Source: Kangiella koreensis DSM 16069 (GTDB lineage Bacteria; Pseudomonadota; Gammaproteobacteria; Enterobacterales; Kangiellaceae). From it: 64,000 nucleotides of DNA. The position numbers and the translations under genes are program-made. The notes under the pieces were generated by a model. That model made no database searches. It saw only the letters and a program-made list of their open reading frames with translations, and was not told the DNA's origin. Location of the stretch: assembly GCF_000024085.1 (NCBI RefSeq), contig NC_013166.1, positions 1,674,001-1,738,000 of the forward strand, in the 5' to 3' direction. Shown here piece after piece: positions 9,511 to 18,453 of the stretch. Each line of letters starts with the position of its first letter. Position 1 is the stretch's first letter.

Positions 9511-10572
9511 TCAGGTATTGGGAATTAAGACAGTATAATCGAGATCTAATACAACATTCTCTGGGAAGTCTGTTTTAGGGTTGGTAGCTGAACACACCTG
9601 CTCCTTGATAGACTCCCATTGCACATTCTTAAAACCAATGGTTCTAAGTCTTAGTGCGCCCATGCCAAAACCCAGTTCGTACTTATTCTGCACTTGTGTC
9701 GCTGCATAAATCGTATTGCCCGCGTAGCAAGGATTAAGATGCGCTCCACCATTAATAGCAGCTAGCCACTGAGCATTAGCCAGTCCATTATGCGACAGGC
9801 TACGACATAGCGAAATAATATGGCCTCCATAAACTAAGCGTTGTTGGTGCTGACTGTCTTGCATTTGGTGGTAATTAAAATGCACTTTGGCATTGTTCTG
9901 ATATAGCTTAGTTGCCATGGTGTGTTCGCTAGCATCAATTGTCAGACCATCAATATGATCAATCCACTCCCCTACTTCATAATCCTTAAGTGCAAACTCT
10001 TCGCCACTAGATATATAACTATACTGATCGGCATTAAACTGATCCGGCAAGGCAAGGTAAGCCGGACTGACTTCTGAATTTAGCTGTGGCTCGACCGCAA
10101 AAGTGTTCAACATTCCCTCTGCTTTTTTATGCACCATAACCCAACGCTTCCAGCTTGCCACTGAATGACCATCCTGATTCATTGCTCTAGAATGAACATA
10201 GACAATACCGGTCTTGCCATTGGAGTTCTCTTTTAAACCTATCACTTCAGATAGAACAGAAATGGTATCGCCGATAAATGCAGGCAACACAAATTGCACC
10301 TCAGCATAACCAAGGTTGGCAACCGCATTGAGCGAAATATCCTGAACCGTTTTACCAAAAGCGATATGAAAAAGGAGAAGGTTGTCGACAGGAGGCCGAT
10401 CAAAACCCACTTTACGGGCAAGATGGTGGCTACTGAATAAACTAAAACGGCTACCAGTTAATGCGATATAAAGACTAACATCGCCCTCTGTAATGGTGCG
10501 AGGAATAGGATGCTCAATAATCTGGCCTAAGGAAAAGTCTTCAAAGAACCGTCCAACCGATGATTTATTCAT
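9511..10572 (-). CDS. MaoC-like acyl-CoA hydratase, double hot-dog
   Basis: A 353-aa protein with two hot-dog domains. The N-terminal half (about 1-165) begins with 'GRFFEDFSLGQIIEHPIPRT', a typical MaoC opening, and continues with the 'ALTGSRFSLFSSHHLARKVGF' segment. The second half (about 190-350) retains 'HFNYHQMQDSQHQQRLVYGGHIISL'. Its length and architecture fit mesaconyl-CoA or itaconyl-CoA hydratases (Mch/Meh/Ich type) rather than short enoyl-CoA hydratases. It sits 53 bases downstream of a CitE lyase and in one direction with a CoA ligase and a second CitE. The likely job is hydration of an unsaturated C5-dicarboxylyl-CoA before lyase cleavage. The family is well supported; the substrate is inferred. 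Confidence 0.82.
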   Translation of the reverse strand: MNKSSVGRFFEDFSLGQIIEHPIPRTITEGDVSLYIALTGSRFSLFSSHHLARKVGFDRPPVDNLLLFHIAFGKTVQDISLNAVANLGYAEVQFVLPAFIGDTISVLSEVIGLKENSNGKTGIVYVHSRAMNQDGHSVASWKRWVMVHKKAEGMLNTFAVEPQLNSEVSPAYLALPDQFNADQYSYISSGEEFALKDYEVGEWIDHIDGLTIDASEHTMATKLYQNNAKVHFNYHQMQDSQHQQRLVYGGHIISLCRSLSHNGLANAQWLAAINGGAHLNPCYAGNTIYAATQVQNKYELGFGMGALRLRTIGFKNVQWESIKEQVCSATNPKTDFPENVVLDLDYTVLIPNT

Positions 10573-10625
10573 GCTTTATCGCTTTTGATAATATTGTTTT
10601 GTTAAAACACTACCTGAAATAGCGC

Positions 10626-11531
10626 TTATCGGCTAGCCCCAATTAACTCATTCTGGCCTAACTCTTTAACAGTGTCATAAAGCGTTAAAACTCGTTCAGC
10701 CCACTCTCTTAAAGAAGGTTCGATTAAACGGTCCTCAATAACCGCAACATTACGCCCTTCTTCGTTGGCTTGTTTAATCGCCGTAATGATAGCTTTGGCT
10801 CTATTGATATCATCAAGCTTAGGAGTAAAGGCATCATTGGTATAGTCCAGTTGAATGGGATGAACCACCGCCTTACCATCAAAACCAAGGTCACGCGCCT
10901 GACGACAGGAAAATTCGCAGGCTTGAACATTCTTTAAATCAAAATGCGGACCATCGATCACACACTTTTTATGAGCTCGAGCCGCTAACACCACCAGAGA
11001 CAAACTGGTCAACAAACCGGCTCTATCATTGGTCTGAGTGATTTTTAATTCGTTAGATAAGTCAGTAACTCCCATAACCACACAGGAGACACGCCCACTT
11101 GCAGCACAAATCTCTTCGGCACGTAGAACACCTAGCGGGCTTTCAATATTGATCATAATATTCAGCTTATTCGAAAACACATCATCAATCTGCTCAATAT
11201 ACTGAAGTAAACTTTCTGCTGATTCGATTCTAGGAAGCAATATTGCATCAATATCCAGATTTTTTATGGCGGCAAGGTCCTGTTCTCCCCACTCAGTACT
11301 CAGTGGATTGATACGTACAATGCGTTCTGAATACTCAAAAGTAGACGAGTTGGAGAATGCATTGAGCAAAACATCACGGGCAGTTTGCTTATGTTGAGGA
11401 GGAACTGACTCTTGCAGATCGAACACGATACTGTCGGCAGCTAAACCTCTGGCTTTTTCCAGATAACGCTCAACATGGGTAGGCACATAAAGCATGGTTC
11501 TGCGTGGACGATAATTGAGTGTTGGTTCCAT
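10626..11531 (-). CDS. CitE/HpcH-family CoA-ester lyase (malyl/citramalyl-CoA type)
   Basis: A 301-aa TIM-barrel lyase of the citrate-lyase beta-subunit-like family. Motifs are 'RRTMLYVPTHVERYLEKA', 'VFDLQESVPPQHK', 'RINPLSTEWGEQDL', the metal-ligand region 'INIESPLGVLRAEEI', 'VVMGVTDLSNELK' and 'GKAVVHPIQL'. Such enzymes cleave 3-hydroxyacyl-CoA esters such as malyl-, beta-methylmalyl- or citramalyl-CoA. It lies between the MaoC hydratase and the acyl-CoA ligase, a context that fits conversion of a C5 acid to acetyl-CoA plus pyruvate, or to propionyl-CoA plus glyoxylate. A (S)-citramalyl-CoA lyase role (itaconate-type pathway) is one option. Confidence 0.85.
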   Translation of the reverse strand: MEPTLNYRPRRTMLYVPTHVERYLEKARGLAADSIVFDLQESVPPQHKQTARDVLLNAFSNSSTFEYSERIVRINPLSTEWGEQDLAAIKNLDIDAILLPRIESAESLLQYIEQIDDVFSNKLNIMINIESPLGVLRAEEICAASGRVSCVVMGVTDLSNELKITQTNDRAGLLTSLSLVVLAARAHKKCVIDGPHFDLKNVQACEFSCRQARDLGFDGKAVVHPIQLDYTNDAFTPKLDDINRAKAIITAIKQANEEGRNVAVIEDRLIEPSLREWAERVLTLYDTVKELGQNELIGASR

Positions 11532-11571
11532 CTTTTATCCTTTGAAATTAATTGCTTTGTGATTAAAGAGT

Positions 11572-13224
11572 TTAAAGTAAATATTGATCTAAGTTTTGTA
11601 ATAACTTCTTGCGAAGCACTTTGCCATTCTTAGTGCGGGGGAAATCGCGCACTAAGTACACTTTTTTTGGTGCCTTATATTTAGCCAACTGCTCCTGCCC
11701 ATAATCTAACATTAGCGGTTCAGTAATTTGTTTACCTGGCTCAGGGATAATACAAACAACGACCAATGTTTTATCTTTGCCAACATCTTCACCCAAGGCA
11801 ACGCAGTCTGCAACATCGGGGTGTGCCTTGATGACTCGTTCGACTTCGTGTGGCGAAACGCGGAAGCCGAATGTATTGATAATGTCGTCTTTACGCCCCA
11901 GGAACCACACATAGTTCTGCTCATCACGCTTTGCATAGTCACCAGTAAAAAACCAGCCATCATGAACGGCTTTGACCGTTTCTTCCGGCAGATTCCAATA
12001 GGACAAAAATAATCCAGGATCATCTGCTCGAATACAAATCATGCCTTCTTGACCATTGGGGACAGGCTTTAACTCATCTTGCTCAACGTCTAATAGCGCA
12101 ACCTGATGACCGGGCTGAATAAAACCCGCAGCACCAGGTACAACCTTCGCCTGCTTGTGCTGAGAAATATAATACGAAATTTCGGACATACCGATAGCTT
12201 CATAAATCGGAGCATTGAATCGAGCCTCCCAAAGTGACTGCATTTCATCAGAGAGGTGCTCCCCCGCACTCATACAATGTTTAAGTGATGGCAAATCTTC
12301 ACCACTATATTCTGTCTTCTGAATAATTTGTCGATAAATAGTTGGCACACCAATAAAAATACTGCACTCATGTTTCTGAATCAGTTTCGGCCAAGTATGC
12401 GCGTCATTATGCCCTTCGTATGCAATAACGGTATGCCCATGCAACAAAGGGTCCATCAAGGCTGAACCTAGCACATAAGTCCAGTTAAACTTACCGGAAT
12501 GCATAATCCGCTCGGTTGTCCCTTCCTGAAAATCAAACCAGTAACGACTAGCGGGCAAGCGACCTAATAGCGCTCGTTGAGCATGTAGCACACCTTTGGG
12601 ATAGCCCGTCGTTCCAGAAGTATAAACAAGATAAGCGGGATCATTTACCGCGGTTTTGGTCGATTTAAACTCAACTGATGCGTTATTTAATGCATCATTA
12701 AAATCAATCAGCTTAAAATCATCGGTTTGTGGTAGTTCCCCTGCTCCCGTTAAGAATACGATTTTGATGGCCGTATTCTTTAATTCGCTTTCCAGCTCCT
12801 GCCACATGGATTTATGCGTAACAAGCACACTTGCTTGCGAGTCATTAGCCAAGTAAGCAACTTCACTTGAAGCAAGTAACGTCGAGGTTGGTACAGCAAT
12901 GGCTGAATATTTAATCGCACCAAAAAATGCTATTGGGTATTCCAAAGAGTTAGGCAGGCGAATTAATATTCTGTTGTCAGAGTCAATGTTTAAAGATTGC
13001 AATAAATTAGCAAACTGAGAGGTTTTCTGAGCTAACTGAGCATAAGTGATTTGGCTAGTACCTAGTGACTCATCTTCGACGATAAGTGCTGCCTGATTAG
13101 CTTTATCACTTATTGCATGTTGGTCAACACAAGCCTCGCAAATATTAAAATGACTGGGAAGTTGCCATTGCCACTCGTCAATCTCCTGATTGTAGTGAAC
13201 AACATCTTCAAAGGTATATTTCAT
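11572..13224 (-). CDS. Acyl-CoA synthetase / AMP-dependent CoA ligase
   Basis: A 550-aa ANL-superfamily adenylating enzyme that activates a carboxylic acid with ATP and CoA. The ATP P-loop reads 'YTSGTTGYPKG' (about residues 202-212). Other motifs are 'YEAIGMSEISYY', 'GWFFTGDYAKRDEQ', the hinge 'GRKDDIINTFGFRVSPHEVE', and the C-terminal catalytic lysine in 'FPRTKNGKVLRKKL'. It resembles acetyl-/benzoate-CoA ligases. It lies 8 bases downstream of the second CitE gene and 40 bases upstream of the first, so it should supply the CoA ester for the cluster, in place of the CoA-transferase found in known itaconate operons. The substrate is unknown. Confidence 0.9.
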   Translation of the reverse strand: MKYTFEDVVHYNQEIDEWQWQLPSHFNICEACVDQHAISDKANQAALIVEDESLGTSQITYAQLAQKTSQFANLLQSLNIDSDNRILIRLPNSLEYPIAFFGAIKYSAIAVPTSTLLASSEVAYLANDSQASVLVTHKSMWQELESELKNTAIKIVFLTGAGELPQTDDFKLIDFNDALNNASVEFKSTKTAVNDPAYLVYTSGTTGYPKGVLHAQRALLGRLPASRYWFDFQEGTTERIMHSGKFNWTYVLGSALMDPLLHGHTVIAYEGHNDAHTWPKLIQKHECSIFIGVPTIYRQIIQKTEYSGEDLPSLKHCMSAGEHLSDEMQSLWEARFNAPIYEAIGMSEISYYISQHKQAKVVPGAAGFIQPGHQVALLDVEQDELKPVPNGQEGMICIRADDPGLFLSYWNLPEETVKAVHDGWFFTGDYAKRDEQNYVWFLGRKDDIINTFGFRVSPHEVERVIKAHPDVADCVALGEDVGKDKTLVVVCIIPEPGKQITEPLMLDYGQEQLAKYKAPKKVYLVRDFPRTKNGKVLRKKLLQNLDQYLL

Positions 13225-13232
13225 GATAGCCC

Positions 13233-14354
13233 TTAAATCATTCCATAAGGCCAGTTCTCACGAATTACATGAACCGGTAATCGTTTCAGTACATCCAGTG
13301 CGAAAGCCTTATCTTTTTCGTCCAGCGACTTCAGTGCATAAGCTCGTAGCAAACTTTGCAGTGCTTTACCAAACATTGGAGGATCGAGCATCTCCCCTTC
13401 AAACTTAATCGCGCCACCTAGCAATGCATCGGCATCAATCGCTGCCTGAAGGACCTTTACGTTACGCTCAATTTGCAACGGTGATGGGGTAAAAGCAACT
13501 TTGCATAAGTGAATGTGAAAAGGATGAATCACCTGCTTGCCCGTTAAGCCCATTTGCGCCTCTTCTAAAGCATGGTGGTGTACAACATGTGACTCACGCT
13601 CGCCATGTAAATCAAGCCAGCGACGGACATCATGAGGCTCAATATAATTCTCAGGCATTGGCGTTTTGTTAATTAAAACCTCAACACCGCCTATCACACC
13701 CGTCCCAGCGATACGCGCTTCTAGCAGCAGCATTCGCAAATACGTTTTCAGTTCATCAATCCAACCTTCAGGTGTTAAGTGAATTGCCATCGCTTTCGAA
13801 AAATCATGAATACCAAACACTACATGACGCACGGTTGAAAACTGCATCAACTCTGGAGAAATCTTGAGTGAGCGAGGATGCTCAATGATTGGCTGAATTT
13901 CAATTTTAGGATTAACGCTAACCAGCCAGGACGAAAGGTCGCGTATTTCTGCGGCACCGTAAACCTCACCCGCCTTGGCCAAAACGATCACATCAATATA
14001 ATCCGACATATCGCGGATCAGCTTTAAGTCTTCTTCATACTCATCGGTACGGAATGGGTTGATGCGGACTGCGATTTGAAAGGTTCGATTTTCGAATAGT
14101 GGGAGTTCTTGACGTAATAATTCTCGACTCATGGCTTTTTGTCGACAGCCATCCTCAAGATCAAATAGCAGTGTGTGCGCGTTAGTATTATGTGCGTATT
14201 TTCTCATCCGCGCAGAGGCTTGCTCCATAGTTTCATAGACACCATCTGCCGGAGAGTACTTCACTGGTGGATAATACAGCTGAATTCCTGGCCAGAAGCC
14301 CCCCAATACGACCTGTTCATCCACTTTTTCTAAAAAAGAGTGCTCTTGCATCAT
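13233..14354 (-). CDS. CitE-like aldolase/lyase, divergent 373-aa member
   Basis: A 373-aa HpcH/HpaI-CitE superfamily protein, longer than the usual 290-320 aa. Visible motifs are 'TLLFDLEDGCRQKAMSRELL', 'IAVRINPFRTDEYEEDLKLI', 'IEIQPIIEHPRSLKI', 'HVVFGIHDFSKAM' and 'GLTGKQVIHPFHIHLCKVAF'. A C-terminal helical extension (about 310-373) follows. The catalytic Glu/Asp metal ligands look retained. It is the first gene of the minus-strand operon, separated from the divergent third CitE gene by the regulatory region at about 14355-14517. With three CitE paralogues in one locus, they probably divide steps or stereochemistry; which does what cannot be read from sequence. Confidence 0.8.
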   Translation of the reverse strand: MMQEHSFLEKVDEQVVLGGFWPGIQLYYPPVKYSPADGVYETMEQASARMRKYAHNTNAHTLLFDLEDGCRQKAMSRELLRQELPLFENRTFQIAVRINPFRTDEYEEDLKLIRDMSDYIDVIVLAKAGEVYGAAEIRDLSSWLVSVNPKIEIQPIIEHPRSLKISPELMQFSTVRHVVFGIHDFSKAMAIHLTPEGWIDELKTYLRMLLLEARIAGTGVIGGVEVLINKTPMPENYIEPHDVRRWLDLHGERESHVVHHHALEEAQMGLTGKQVIHPFHIHLCKVAFTPSPLQIERNVKVLQAAIDADALLGGAIKFEGEMLDPPMFGKALQSLLRAYALKSLDEKDKAFALDVLKRLPVHVIRENWPYGMI

Positions 14355-14393
14355 TTATACTAATCCGACCAGTTGTTTGCATAAATAAATCAT

Positions 14394-14427
14394 ATTCAAA
14401 CGATTAATTCAAATTTTTGTTTGAATT
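14394..14427. promoter_or_regulatory. Repeated operator-like motif in the divergent CitE promoter region
   Basis: ATTCAAA occurs at 14394-14400 and again at 14407-14413, and its reverse complement TTTGAAT at 14420-14426, so the three copies are spaced exactly 13 bases apart. The last two form the palindrome AATTCAAA-N6-TTTGAATT. It sits between two divergent operons of the same pathway, as an operator for a shared regulator would. No regulator gene is linked. Confidence 0.5.
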
Positions 14428-14517
14428 TAATTCGCTGCGCGATAGTATAAATTAGACATCGTAGCCTGCTAATAGGTTGCAACTAGAGTTATCTACCTGA
14501 TAAATAAGGAGAATATA

Positions 14518-15510
14518 GTGAGTTCAATGGTTCATCCTAAAGAGGCATTGTTTGATGCAGAAAAACCATTTCCGGTCATTCCAAGCTGCGAACATTTCGC
14601 CGGAAGTGAAAAACTAATCCGAAAAGCACTCGAAATGCAGGATACCATTGGACCCGTATTTGATATTACTTGTGACTGCGAAGATGGCGCTCAAGCCGGC
14701 AAAGAAAAAGAACATGCCACCATGATTGCCGAGGTATTGTCGAGCGATGCTAATAAGCACAAGATGGCGGGTGTTCGAATTCATGATTATCAGCACCCAC
14801 ATTGGAAAGCTGACCTTGATATTCTCGTTCCAAAGATTGGTAATATCGTAACCTACTTCACCCTGCCTAAAACAACTTGCGCTGCACACATTCAAGAAAT
14901 GGTGGATTACATTAAAAGCTTATGCAACAAGCACGGTATTGATCGTAACATTCCAGTGCACGTGTTAATCGAAACACACGGCGCTTTAAGAGAAGTTTGG
15001 GATATTGCACAAATTGATAGCGTTCAGGTTTTGGATTTTGGCATGATGGACTTTGTCAGTAGCCATCAAGGAGCGATTCCAGCCTCCTCCATGCGCAGTC
15101 CAGGCCAGTTTGATCATCCACTGCTAGCACGTGCTAAAACTGAAATGTCTGCGGCTGCATTAGCCAATGGAGTTGTTCCTTCGCATAACGTCACTCTGGA
15201 TCTTAAAAACCCCTATCAGACCTACAAAGATGCAGAACGAGCTCGTAATGAATTCGGTTTCTTGCGGATGTGGAGTATTTATCCCACTCAAATCAAATCG
15301 ATCGTTGATGCCATGAAGCCAGACTACTCGGAAGTCAATGATGCCGCTAATATTTTAATCGCTGCTCAAGATAACCACTGGGGCCCGATTCAATACGATG
15401 GTGAACTCCATGACCGCGCTACTTATCGCTATTATTGGCAGTTATTAGAACGCGCTCACCTTAGTGATTTAGCCTTACCAGATGAAGCCCAAAAGCGATT
15501 CTTTGCTTAA
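14518..15510 (+). CDS. CitE/HpcH-family CoA-ester lyase, divergently transcribed
   Basis: A 330-aa third member of the CitE-like lyases. Its start is GTG (at 14518), preceded by AAGGAG at a good distance. Motifs are 'VFDITCDCEDGAQAGKEKEH', 'MAGVRIHDYQHPHWKADLDI', 'VHVLIETHGALREVWDIA', 'VLDFGMMDFVSSHQGAI' and 'RMWSIYPTQIKSIVDAM'. It is distinct from the two CitE proteins on the minus strand and is presumably under the same control. Its likely reaction is retro-Claisen cleavage or hydrolysis of a hydroxy-dicarboxylyl-CoA. Confidence 0.83.
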   Translation: MSSMVHPKEALFDAEKPFPVIPSCEHFAGSEKLIRKALEMQDTIGPVFDITCDCEDGAQAGKEKEHATMIAEVLSSDANKHKMAGVRIHDYQHPHWKADLDILVPKIGNIVTYFTLPKTTCAAHIQEMVDYIKSLCNKHGIDRNIPVHVLIETHGALREVWDIAQIDSVQVLDFGMMDFVSSHQGAIPASSMRSPGQFDHPLLARAKTEMSAAALANGVVPSHNVTLDLKNPYQTYKDAERARNEFGFLRMWSIYPTQIKSIVDAMKPDYSEVNDAANILIAAQDNHWGPIQYDGELHDRATYRYYWQLLERAHLSDLALPDEAQKRFFA

Positions 15511-15526
15511 TGTTTCTCGAATATCA

Positions 15527-15562
15527 CACAAAAAAGTAGCCGTTTATGACTGCTTTTTTGTG
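15527..15562. terminator. Bidirectional terminator between the CitE lyase and RiPP operons
   Basis: CACAAAAAAGTAG pairs with CTGCTTTTTTGTG (one G-T pair) across a ten-base loop. A/T runs on both sides let it serve the plus-strand lyase and the minus-strand ABC gene. Confidence 0.85.
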
Positions 15563-15612
15563 TATGCCATATAAGTACTGTAACAAAAGCAATAAAAGAG
15601 TTTAATGCAATA

Positions 15613-17376
15613 TTAAGTAGAATGACTTTCTGCTAACTGATCACTCATCAAATGATAGTACGTACCTAACCTCTGCTCTCTTAAATACTCGTGAGTACCT
15701 TGTTGAACGATTTTGCCATTTTCAAGTACGATTACTCGATCTGCTTTCGAGATTGTTGAGTATCGATGCGCAATCATAATGGTTGTTCGACCTTGCATCA
15801 AATTGTCTAAAGCTTGTTGAACTTTTAGTTCACTAAAAGAGTCCAGCGCACTTGTAGCTTCGTCCAGTATCAGTATTTTAGGATTACGTAGCAATGCTCT
15901 AGCAATAGCTATTCGTTGCTTTTGCCCTCCGGACAACTGTACACCTCGCTCACCAACAATGGTCTTATATCCATCAGGAAAGCCTTCTATGAAGTCATCA
16001 GCAAAAGCTTGCTTAGCCACCCTTTTTACATCATCTAGAACTGCTTCAGCATTTGCTCCGTAGGCTATATTATCAAAAATACTACCATCAAATAATGTAG
16101 GATCTTGCTCAACAATGGCAGAGTGTTTTCGAATATATTCTTTCGATAGCTCTAAGCTCGACCTTGAATCAAAGTACAACTCTCCTTCCTGGGGCTTGTA
16201 AAAACCCAAAACTAATCTCGCAACCGTTGACTTTCCCGCCCCCGAAGCCCCAATTAAGGCAATTTTCTCACCTGCTTTAATAGAAAGGGAAAAGTTTTGC
16301 AGAGCCTTAACCTGCCGTCTCTCAGGGTAGAAAAAAGTAACTTTATCGAACTCTAGCTTGCCAGTCAGTGGTGGGCTCTTTGTTAATTCTTTGAATAGAA
16401 CTTTGCTTATTGATGCAGAGTCGATGATTTCAAAAATTCTTTCAGTAGAACCTATCGATCTTTGCCAATTCTGCCAAAAGTCACTCAAAGCGCCTGCCGA
16501 AGTAGCGACCATCGCAGAATAGATAACAAAACTGGTTAATTCACCTATAGTAAGATTATCGTCCATTATCTGTAACGCACCTAACCACAAGGTAGCTAAT
16601 AAAACTAAATAGATAACTAAAGAAGCTGCCCCTTGAAATGAAGCAACAAACCGAGCACAGCTTTTGGAGACATCTAATGCTTTATGAATCGACTCATCGT
16701 AGTGTCTCAATGCTGTTTCTTGTCGATTAAAGGCTTGCACCAATCTGATGTTGGAAAAATTTTCATGAGCCACTTTACCTGCCTTGGCGTGGCATTCTTG
16801 TATTTGTTTTGAGCGTTTCTGAATATTGCTGCCAACCCACTTTGCGAAATACATAGTCACAGGCAAGAAGACAAGTAAAATCAAACTGAGCATTGGTGAT
16901 GTAATCAACAACAAGACCAATCCACCGAGGCAGACCAGAAAGGCACGCAAAGCCACGGCCAATCCTGTAGTTAATGTGTCGTGTAGAACCTCCACATCGG
17001 ATGATAGCCGATTGGTTATCTCACCGATATTATGTCTATCATAAAAAGAAATACCTTTACCAACCAAGACCTGGTGCAATCTTGTTCTAATCTTTGCTAC
17101 AACCATATAACCAGTAGTCTCAAAAAAGTAATATCTAAGCGCAGTTGAGATAGCATAAATAGTTAGCAAAATAATCATGCCAATAGCCAGCAACGTGTAA
17201 TTATGTTGGGGATCACCATCAGCCAGCGAGTCTATAAAGTCCGAAACGGCAACTGGGTACAACAGTTGAATACCCACCGTGATAATCATAAACAGCAAAC
17301 CTAATAACAATCTCTTAACAAATGGCCTTACTAAAGACAATCTTTTTAGGTGAGGGTTTTTCTTTTTGCTACTCAT
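15613..17376 (-). CDS. ABC exporter, fused membrane-ATPase, of the RiPP operon
   Basis: A 587-aa half-transporter. Six membrane segments (about residues 20-310) are followed by a nucleotide-binding domain with Walker A 'GASGAGKST', signature 'LSGGQ' and Walker B 'ILILDEATSALD', then the H-loop 'IAHR'. It is of the BmrA/MsbA/TAP-like type. There is no N-terminal C39 peptidase domain, because the protein opens directly with the membrane domain. If it exports the modified peptide, leader removal must be done by another protein, most simply the Clp-fold protease of the operon. Its ATG overlaps the stop of the thioredoxin-like gene by four bases (ATGA), implying coupling. It is the last gene of the operon. 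Confidence 0.9.
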   Translation of the reverse strand: MSSKKKNPHLKRLSLVRPFVKRLLLGLLFMIITVGIQLLYPVAVSDFIDSLADGDPQHNYTLLAIGMIILLTIYAISTALRYYFFETTGYMVVAKIRTRLHQVLVGKGISFYDRHNIGEITNRLSSDVEVLHDTLTTGLAVALRAFLVCLGGLVLLLITSPMLSLILLVFLPVTMYFAKWVGSNIQKRSKQIQECHAKAGKVAHENFSNIRLVQAFNRQETALRHYDESIHKALDVSKSCARFVASFQGAASLVIYLVLLATLWLGALQIMDDNLTIGELTSFVIYSAMVATSAGALSDFWQNWQRSIGSTERIFEIIDSASISKVLFKELTKSPPLTGKLEFDKVTFFYPERRQVKALQNFSLSIKAGEKIALIGASGAGKSTVARLVLGFYKPQEGELYFDSRSSLELSKEYIRKHSAIVEQDPTLFDGSIFDNIAYGANAEAVLDDVKRVAKQAFADDFIEGFPDGYKTIVGERGVQLSGGQKQRIAIARALLRNPKILILDEATSALDSFSELKVQQALDNLMQGRTTIMIAHRYSTISKADRVIVLENGKIVQQGTHEYLREQRLGTYYHLMSDQLAESHST

Positions 17377-17936
17377 GCAACGGCCTCGCTATCACGACCA
17401 CCTTTGACTTGCTCGGCAAAGCTTTCCCAATCAGAATCACCTATAAATCCATAAGCTTGAAGCTTTGCCTCGTGACTAATAAAAAGGTAAAAAGGCGAAG
17501 CAAAAGTTGGATTAAGTTTCTTATAGTTTTTATTACTGACAAACCAAACGTTATCAAGCAAGATAGAGTTATTTAAAAAGCTCTTCATTATTACTGTTGA
17601 CTCTTTACTTATTATTGAGATGCAAATACCTAACTCGCGCATTAATGGATGTAAATACTCAATTTGTGGTATCTTTTCCTGGCATTTTGGGCATTGACTA
17701 GAAACAAATAATAAAACCGATGGAGCCCCAGTAATATTAAGTCCCTCATAATCGTTGCTTGATATTCGTCTTCCTTTAATATCTGGGACTTTTTCTCCGA
17801 TATGAACCGGAGAAATCTCATCTATTGTAGATGAACTATCACGGATTATTTTTAATAAATTTAGCGTTAACTTAAAGTTTATTGCTGAAATCAAACATAA
17901 AATAACCAATACTATGTATACCAACTCCATACCCAT
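17373..17936 (-). CDS. MauD/TlpA-like membrane-anchored thioredoxin-fold protein (CPKC)
   Basis: A 187-aa protein with one N-terminal membrane segment (about residues 4-25) and an extracytoplasmic thioredoxin-like domain. The active-site motif is CPKC in 'LFVSSQCPKCQEKIPQIEYL' (Cys near 107 and 110). The C-terminal strand region 'TFASPFYLFIS' supplies the usual cis-Pro position. It resembles MauD, the disulfide-handling protein for methylamine dehydrogenase maturation, and it follows a MauE-like gene. No methylamine dehydrogenase genes are present, so the pair has been recruited into the RiPP operon, plausibly to form or isomerise the disulfide of the two-cysteine peptide. It lies 10 bases after the MauE-like gene. 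The start could also be the ATG two codons later. Confidence 0.82.
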   Translation of the reverse strand: MGMELVYIVLVILCLISAINFKLTLNLLKIIRDSSSTIDEISPVHIGEKVPDIKGRRISSNDYEGLNITGAPSVLLFVSSQCPKCQEKIPQIEYLHPLMRELGICISIISKESTVIMKSFLNNSILLDNVWFVSNKNYKKLNPTFASPFYLFISHEAKLQAYGFIGDSDWESFAEQVKGGRDSEAVA

Positions 17937-17946
17937 TTACATCACC

Positions 17947-18453
17947 CTATGATTTAAGAATCATCATTACATCATCCAAATTGATCAAAAATATGCTTAA
18001 AAGCAACCCGGTAGAGGCCAGTAACAAGTGCCCAGAAAGATCAATAGACTCGTTTAAACTACCAGTTGTAATATACAGACCTGTAGAAACGATTATTAGT
18101 CCATTTCTGAAGAAGTCCCAAACAGAAACGGGGCGTTCACTCTTGCCAAAACAGTTGCACCGAATGCTACTATCCCTTCTCCAAAATGACATAACAAACA
18201 AGGTGATAACAACGAATAGCACTAAAGTGATAAGCATAACCCAATATGTAAAGAGATTAGCAAAAAGGAGTATAGATAAAGTTGCTTCAACAGTAATAAG
18301 CGAAATCGAAGAAATACTTGACTGTCTACCAGTGAAATCAAACGAAGAAACCAAGTTCATTTTAAAATCACCATAATTGAACCCCTTTGCCCATGCAGCC
18401 CCAAATAGAATAAAACCAATCAACCATCGAATAATTTCGCTTATTAGTTCCAT
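17947..18453 (-). CDS. MauE/DoxX-like integral membrane protein
   Basis: A 168-aa protein with four to five hydrophobic segments (about 5-22, 45-70, 72-95, 110-130, 140-160) and the family's characteristic CxCFG signature (RCNCFGKSE, after residue 95). MauE-type proteins, like VKOR/DsbB-type partners, sit next to thioredoxin-like MauD proteins and are thought to support periplasmic disulfide formation. Its start codon shares one base with the protease stop (TAATG), so it is translationally coupled. Within a RiPP operon the simplest reading is an oxidative folding partner for the CPKC protein. This is inference. Confidence 0.78.
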   Translation of the reverse strand: MELISEIIRWLIGFILFGAAWAKGFNYGDFKMNLVSSFDFTGRQSSISSISLITVEATLSILLFANLFTYWVMLITLVLFVVITLFVMSFWRRDSSIRCNCFGKSERPVSVWDFFRNGLIIVSTGLYITTGSLNESIDLSGHLLLASTGLLLSIFLINLDDVMMILKS

